A stretch of DNA of 64,000 nucleotides from Neomicrococcus lactis (GTDB lineage Bacteria > Actinomycetota > Actinomycetes > Actinomycetales > Micrococcaceae). A program made the position numbers and the translations under genes. Under the pieces are notes generated by a model that saw nothing but the letters and a program-made list of their open reading frames with translations, ran no database searches and was not told the DNA's origin. Below, one piece after another: positions 59,945 through 64,000 of the stretch. The number at the start of each line of letters is the position of its first letter. Within the stretch, counting starts at the first letter, position 1. The DNA is taken from contig NZ_JACHBL010000001.1 of the NCBI RefSeq assembly GCF_014200305.1, forward strand, positions 1,922,001-1,986,000, written 5' to 3'.

Positions 59945-60150
59945 CACGTTTTTTCGGTTCCTGTGAGCCACGGAGGATCTTGCAAAGGCACCTGCCGTTG
60001 CCTAATCTTTATCAAACGGTGATCATTTCGTGATCTTCCCGAGGGACGTTCTCCTCGATGAAGAGCTAAATGATTCTCTGGCACACACCTTCCGTTGGTG
60101 ATCGTGCCACCGAATTCAGAACCCGCATGGGCGAGTTGATTCACCGTGAC
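59945..60150 (+). promoter_or_regulatory. Candidate ydaO-type (c-di-AMP) riboswitch before an NlpC/P60 gene
   Basis: The leader contains blocks in the same order as known ydaO aptamers: ACGGAGGATC, ACGGTGATC, CCTTCCGT, then CCGAATTCAGAACCCGCA and GGGCGAG. It also precedes a secreted wall hydrolase, the commonest actinobacterial target of this riboswitch. I compared it with the family from memory and could not fold it, so the P1 pairing is unproven. Confidence 0.42.
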
Positions 60151-60176
60151 CTTGTTCCCGAGAGTCAGGAAAGCCT

Positions 60177-61205
60177 ATGCGGGCCCGTCAGACCTTCAGC
60201 ACCCTTGCTAGCACACTTCTAGTGGGCAGCGCCGTCGTAGCCGGCTCGGCAGCACCAGCTGCTAACGCCGCCGAAACCACCACCCAGAGCGAAGCAACCG
60301 TCAGCGCCACCGTATCCGCTGCCGATATCAACGTTGCTTCTGTCAGCTCTCTTCCGTCCGAAGCGACGATCACTTCCGCTTCCGCCACGGACCGCGCAGC
60401 ACTTGCCGCGAGGATCGATGCAGTCATCGACAGCAACAGCAAGGCACTTCAGCAGCTTGAAGCAGCCACCCTCGAGGGCTTGAACTCCGAGTCGAGCACT
60501 GCCGCTGCCGCCGAAAAGGCAAACAAGGACTACGAATCCAAGTCCGCTCAGGTCGAAAAGGTAAACAATGCCGCTTACGCCAAGCTCGCGCTGGCTAACG
60601 GCACCTCCGCCTCGGCGGAAAAGAAGCGCTCCGAGGCACGTCTCGCAGCAGCAGCTGATGCAGAGTTGGAAGCTGCCACTACGCAAGCACCTCTTGCCCT
60701 AGACAACTCCACGTCTCCGCTTGCCGATCCATTCGGCACGCAGACCACGCAGGCAGGCGCCCAGGGCGCATCAGTTGCCTCATTGGGATCCGCTGCAAAC
60801 CTCGGAACCAGCGTTTCTACCGCTCTAGCCAAGACCTATGCAACCAGCTGGGCTACCAGGACGGCCAACAACAACTACTACCTCTACAAGTACGGTTACG
60901 TTGGCCCGCGCTACTTCGACTGCTCCGCCTTTACTAAGACCGCAATGGCGAAGTCCGCAATCACCATTCCACGTACTTCGTCTATGCAATACGCAGGCTC
61001 CCGCACCAAGGTGTCATTGAGCAACTTGCGCGTCGGCGATCTGATCTTCTGGACGTCTAACGGCGGCCGTAGTTTCTACCACGTGGCCATGTACATCGGT
61101 AACGGCAACATCGTTCACGCTCGTAACCCAACAGTTGGCATCTCCGTGACCAAGATGAACTACGCGGGTATGACCAACATCTACCGTTACGGCGTGCGCT
61201 ACTAA
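60177..61205 (+). CDS. Secreted NlpC/P60 cell-wall hydrolase
   Basis: A 342-residue protein with signal peptide (STLASTLLVGSAVVAGSAAP, cleavage near ANA). An Ala/Ser/Glu-rich helical region (about 30-215) follows, then a C-terminal NlpC/P60 domain with catalytic Cys in YFDCSAFTKTAM, PRTSSMQYAGS, VGDLIFWTS and His in FYHVAMYIGNGNIVHA. It cleaves peptidoglycan stem peptides outside the cell. The start follows AGGAAAG. A possible c-di-AMP riboswitch lies upstream; the gene's terminator was split by an IS (61271-61303 and 62607-62622). Confidence 0.9.
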   Translation: MRARQTFSTLASTLLVGSAVVAGSAAPAANAAETTTQSEATVSATVSAADINVASVSSLPSEATITSASATDRAALAARIDAVIDSNSKALQQLEAATLEGLNSESSTAAAAEKANKDYESKSAQVEKVNNAAYAKLALANGTSASAEKKRSEARLAAAADAELEAATTQAPLALDNSTSPLADPFGTQTTQAGAQGASVASLGSAANLGTSVSTALAKTYATSWATRTANNNYYLYKYGYVGPRYFDCSAFTKTAMAKSAITIPRTSSMQYAGSRTKVSLSNLRVGDLIFWTSNGGRSFYHVAMYIGNGNIVHARNPTVGISVTKMNYAGMTNIYRYGVRY

Positions 61206-61270
61206 TAGCCGCATCACGGAGAGTCACACCAAGGGCGACCTCCAGTAGACACAACCTCTGAGATGCACCT

Positions 61271-61303
61271 CGATCGCGTGGAACCGGAATATTCCCGGTT
61301 CCA
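61271..61303 (+). terminator. Left part of a terminator hairpin interrupted by the IS element
   Basis: CGATCGCGTGGAACCGG (61271-61287), loop AATATTC, then CCGGTTCCA (61295-61303). The missing rest of the right arm, CGCGATCG, lies beyond the element at 62615-62622 and is followed by TCTTTTAAG. Removing the element and one 8-base duplicate restores a perfect 17-bp stem with a T-run. Confidence 0.85.
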
Positions 61304-62606
61304 GGGTTATAGGACATAAATGTGTGTCTGGGTCGGGCGTGTCTTTTTAGGAGGCGCGGCCGGCCCATCCTTTTCGGTGCCAGAGTCCTTCGTTTGCGTT
61401 GAGTCCTGTTCCGAGTTCTGCGGGTCCGATGTGTTCCTCGATTTCTTGCGTGTAGGCGACGGGCTCGTAGTGTTCTTTTTTGATGAGTTGGTGGGCTGGT
61501 GCTGGGTTCTGGGAGTGCTTGTAGAGGAACCATTCCACGGCTCGTTTAGCGTGCTCAGGGGTCAGTCCGCGATGGTTGCGTAGAAGATTGCGTAGCTGCG
61601 CGTTGATGCCTCCTTCGATCCTGTTCGTTGTTGATGAGGCGTTCCGTGAGCGGTGCTCGTCTTTGAGATAGGTGAACAGGACTTCTTGTTGGCTGGCGCG
61701 CTCGAGGAGTTGGTAGGCCTTGCGTAGCCGGTCGTGTGTGAACCACCAGCGCTGGTGCGGCCTCACGCTTTGCGGCAGCGAACCACGGTGGTGCGAACGG
61801 TAGGTTTTCTCGTTCAGCATCTGGTGATGTTTTCCGTGCCACTGGTTGAGTGCAAGTAGCCATGCACGCGCTTGATCCTGGCTCGTGATCCGTGTCAGGG
61901 CAAGGGAAATAGCCCGTAGTTCGCGGCCCGCGGTCGTGCGGGGGCGCATCGTGATCAGCACGCGCACGTTGCGTTGAATATGCACCAGGCAGCGTTGAAC
62001 AGGGGTCTCGGGCCAGCAATGTTTCAGCGCGGATGCCAGCCCGGAACCACCATCAATCACGACCAAATCTGGTGCGGGGAAACGAGTTAGGAGCTGTTCC
62101 CACGCCACGCGTTTTTCCGTGTCACACCATTGATAACCGATGACGTGTTCGCCAGCGATCGCGATCAAGCAACACCAGGAACCGAGATAGATGCCGTCGA
62201 GCTGGACTTCCGGATAGATCTCTCCGGTGACCTCGATCGCGGGAGTAATGTTCCAGCACCAGTGTGTGGAGCGACGAAACGAGCGTGGATCCACGCCCTG
62301 AGCGACTTGGGATTGAGTCTTGTTTCCCAGCAGCCATTCCAGGAATCGGGAGAGCTCGTGGCGTCGACGCACGTCGACGCGTTGTATCCGTTCAGAACTA
62401 CTCGCGCCACACGATTTACAGCGATACCTGGTAGCTCCAGCACTCGTGGAACCGTTCCTTTTCAGCCCGCCACCACACAGGACGCATAAACGCTCGTTGT
62501 CAACCACGCTTCCCGAATAAACAACGAAAAGTATGCCAACACCCGTTTAGCCGCGCCGATAAAGGCAACCAAGCCCCATCAGACACACTTTAATGTCCTA
62601 TAACCC
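61304..62606 (-). mobile_element. Complete IS1249-type (IS256 group) insertion sequence
   Basis: 1303 bases. Terminal inverted repeats of 27 bases: 61304-61330 starts GGGTTATAGGACAT and ends TGTGTCTG; the right end 62580-62606 is its complement with about three mismatches. Flanks carry an 8-base direct repeat CGGTTCCA (61296-61303 and 62607-62614), the target duplication. One intact transposase gene on the minus strand. Near-perfect ends and duplication mean a recent insertion. Confidence 0.92.
61347..62507 (-). CDS. Transposase, IS1249 family
   Basis: A 386-residue transposase. The N-terminal zinc-ribbon has two CxxC-type pairs (CVLCGGGLKRNG, YRCKSCGA). A DDE-type core follows: VQLDGIYLGSWCCLIAIAGE with the first Asp, VVIDGGSGLASALKHCWP with the second, and RIEGGINAQLRNLLRNHRG with the catalytic Glu (NRIEGGIN). 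It is intact and faces the same direction as the element. It moves its own IS by cut-and-paste or copy-out; the 8-base target duplication fits the IS256 group. Confidence 0.93.
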   Translation of the reverse strand: MVDNERLCVLCGGGLKRNGSTSAGATRYRCKSCGASSSERIQRVDVRRRHELSRFLEWLLGNKTQSQVAQGVDPRSFRRSTHWCWNITPAIEVTGEIYPEVQLDGIYLGSWCCLIAIAGEHVIGYQWCDTEKRVAWEQLLTRFPAPDLVVIDGGSGLASALKHCWPETPVQRCLVHIQRNVRVLITMRPRTTAGRELRAISLALTRITSQDQARAWLLALNQWHGKHHQMLNEKTYRSHHRGSLPQSVRPHQRWWFTHDRLRKAYQLLERASQQEVLFTYLKDEHRSRNASSTTNRIEGGINAQLRNLLRNHRGLTPEHAKRAVEWFLYKHSQNPAPAHQLIKKEHYEPVAYTQEIEEHIGPAELGTGLNANEGLWHRKGWAGRAS

Positions 62607-62885
62607 CGGTTCCACGCGATCGTCTTTTAAGCGTGCTTCACGGCGTGTTGCATGTGAAAATGACATTCTTGTTATTTAAACTTGCGGTGGGAAATCCCTA
62701 ACCTTGGGGTTGAACCTTGTCCTTTTAGCGCTTACATTGAAGACTGTAGTTATCAAGCTGTGACGTATAAGTGACCTCCCCGTTACTTGAAGTCCGTAAC
62801 ATCTGAACACTCGCACCGTTCATTGTTGAGGGTCATACCAACGGTCCTTTCGCTTGGAACTGCTGCCCCGTTCCTTGGCGTCAGG

Positions 62886-64000
62886 ATGACCGTGATTCAA
62901 CCTCAAGTGACTCGTATGCTCGCCCGTTCAGCGCATACTGCCACGCAAGTCAGCAGCACTTTGCTCTGCGGAGCCCTGTTGTGCGGAATGTTGATCTTCG
63001 CACCGGCCGCTTCTGCGGAAACCGCCAACCTGTCCTGGCAGCAGTCCCTCGTCGCGCTCCCTGCGCAGCCTCAGTCCCCCGCGCAACCAGCGGTTGAGCT
63101 CCCGAGCGCCACCGAAATCGCTCGCGCCAAGGCACTTGCAGCTGATCCTCAGAGCCGCAACACGTCGGCTCTCAAGGCGCTTGTATCCCGACTCGATCAG
63201 GCCCTTCTCCATTCCGAAACCCAGCTGGCCAAAGCCGAGGCCGACGCCCTTTCCACGCTGGATGCCCAAACGGCCGCTAATGAGGCCGCTTCCACGCGCA
63301 CCAAGACCGCCCAAGAAGCGCGTCTTCACGCAGCCGAGGCGCAAGCGTCTTACGAAGCCCTCCAGAAATCCGTGGGCAAACTTGCCGGCGACCTCTACCG
63401 TCAGGGCGGAGTGAACCCAGCGCTTTCTGCGCTGTTCAACTCCTCGAACAACAATGACGTGATCTATAAGGCCTCGACGCTTGACGCTCTGACGGCCAAC
63501 CGCGCGCAGACTTTGACAGCGTCCAAGGCAGCCGCCGACCTCGCCGCTTCCTGGCAGAACTACGCGAGCGGGCTTGAGTCCGTGGCCACGAAGGCGTCTG
63601 ACATCCAGCATCGCATCACCACGGCCGCCCGCGAGAGCGCGGACCGTTACGAAGCTCAGCGTCGCGCTCAGGAAGAAACCCGCGCACAGATTCTTGCGTT
63701 GCTTGCGGAGGCCCGCGGCACCTCGGTGTCGGACGAGTCCAAGCGCGCGGATGAGCTCATTGCGGCGCACAACGAAGAAGCGCTGCAGGCGGCACTCGCG
63801 TCCACGCCTCATGGCGCCGCCCAGGACGGCGCTCTCTCCCCCGGCTCGGATGTCGCGAGCCAAACGCTGCGGGATTTGGCGGCGCTCGATTCAGAATCCA
63901 ATACGACGACGCCGCTCACCCGCCCGGCCGAGGTTCCGGACGTTTCCCCCGTGGCTAACTCCTTGCGTCCTGTAGTTCGTTCTACTCCGGCGGCTCCAGC
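62886..64000 (+). CDS. Secreted coiled-coil protein, probably an NlpC/P60-type hydrolase (3' end beyond window)
   Basis: Open from ATG 62886 to the window edge (371 codons and a partial one). A signal peptide (LLCGALLCGMLIFAPAASA) is followed by a long Ala/Glu-rich coiled coil (about residues 60-260). This contains ALKALVSRLDQALLHSETQLAKAE and KLAGDLYRQGGVNPALSALF, the pattern of RipA/CwlO-like proteins whose catalytic NlpC/P60 domain comes last. The Pro/Thr/Ser-rich linker after about 320 holds an inverted copy of the dispersed motif (63902-63915). The catalytic domain is not visible, so the hydrolase call is inference. A later ATG at 62917 is a possible start. Confidence 0.78.
   Translation, partial: MTVIQPQVTRMLARSAHTATQVSSTLLCGALLCGMLIFAPAASAETANLSWQQSLVALPAQPQSPAQPAVELPSATEIARAKALAADPQSRNTSALKALVSRLDQALLHSETQLAKAEADALSTLDAQTAANEAASTRTKTAQEARLHAAEAQASYEALQKSVGKLAGDLYRQGGVNPALSALFNSSNNNDVIYKASTLDALTANRAQTLTASKAAADLAASWQNYASGLESVATKASDIQHRITTAARESADRYEAQRRAQEETRAQILALLAEARGTSVSDESKRADELIAAHNEEALQAALASTPHGAAQDGALSPGSDVASQTLRDLAALDSESNTTTPLTRPAEVPDVSPVANSLRPVVRSTPAAP
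63902..63915 (-). repeat. Copy of the dispersed motif in the linker of the secreted protein
   Basis: GCGGCGTCGTCGTA on the minus strand, identical to the palindrome arms at 44281-44320. It encodes TTTPL in a disordered linker. Confidence 0.5.

Noticed and set aside
4562-63915. Dispersed motif as a strand-polar replication signal (KOPS-like)
   Set aside because: Copies occur in both orientations over short distances and as an inverted pair.
1-64000. CRISPR array
   Set aside because: No regularly spaced direct repeats found. The dispersed motif has no fixed spacing or spacers.

Overview
The window looks like chromosomal DNA of a high-GC Gram-positive bacterium, most likely a Micrococcaceae (Arthrobacter-like) actinobacterium. 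The basis is the codon use, many GTG/TTG starts, SoxR with a small redox regulon, a LutABC/LctP/FadR-type lactate locus, an actinobacterial minimal-zincin protein, NlpC/P60 secreted proteins and an IS1249-type element. No species can be named from the sequence alone.

Layout. 1-2235: soxR (cut by the window edge), a SoxR-controlled flavin reductase and a glutaryl-CoA-type acyl-CoA dehydrogenase. 2236-22624: an accessory island. Its core is a 16.3-kb minus-strand operon of four large genes (SNF2 helicase, adenine-type DNA methyltransferase, giant DEAD/H helicase with DUF1998, and UvrD-type helicase), joined by gaps of 0-3 bases and all intact. It is bordered by a decayed IS110 transposase, a Schlafen/AlbA-domain gene, a membrane protein and a small broken gene pair. 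I read it as an anti-phage system of the DISARM/Druantia/BREX kind that does not match the textbook gene set of any of them. 22900-26075: AraC regulator, zinc alcohol dehydrogenase, DUF6308-like protein. 26243-30645: 2-oxo acid dehydrogenase E1a-E1b-E2 with an Lrp regulator. 30755-38479: ArsO-like flavoprotein, membrane molybdopterin oxidoreductase, class III CoA transferase, epimerase/TetR pair, lldD. 38736-46462: TrmH methylase, CorA, PepSY-like secreted protein, pyrE, a chimeric ABC pseudogene, a MarR regulator and a GntR-ABC operon. 46595-55063: nadE, xth, and the complete lactate locus lutABC / lctP / FadR-type regulator with three visible operators. 55202-64000: GH13 glucosidase, copper-type DUF305 module, tRNA-Glu/Asp/Phe cluster, zincin, a possible c-di-AMP riboswitch with an NlpC/P60 protein, an IS1249-type element and a partial secreted coiled-coil protein.

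Two things stand out. First, the four-gene defence operon contains two apparent domain fusions: a ParE/RelE-like domain on the UvrD helicase and a PD-(D/E)XK-like C-terminus on the DUF1998 helicase. Second, a short motif with core GCGGCGTCGT occurs at least 16 times exactly, in both orientations. Five of these are exact 15-mers, and two intergenic copies share 20 bases. It sits in spacers, in a perfect inverted pair forming a terminator-like hairpin, and in linker or tail segments of proteins. This pattern resembles a REP-like or DNA-uptake-sequence-like dispersed repeat.

All counts and alignments were made by eye, without tools.
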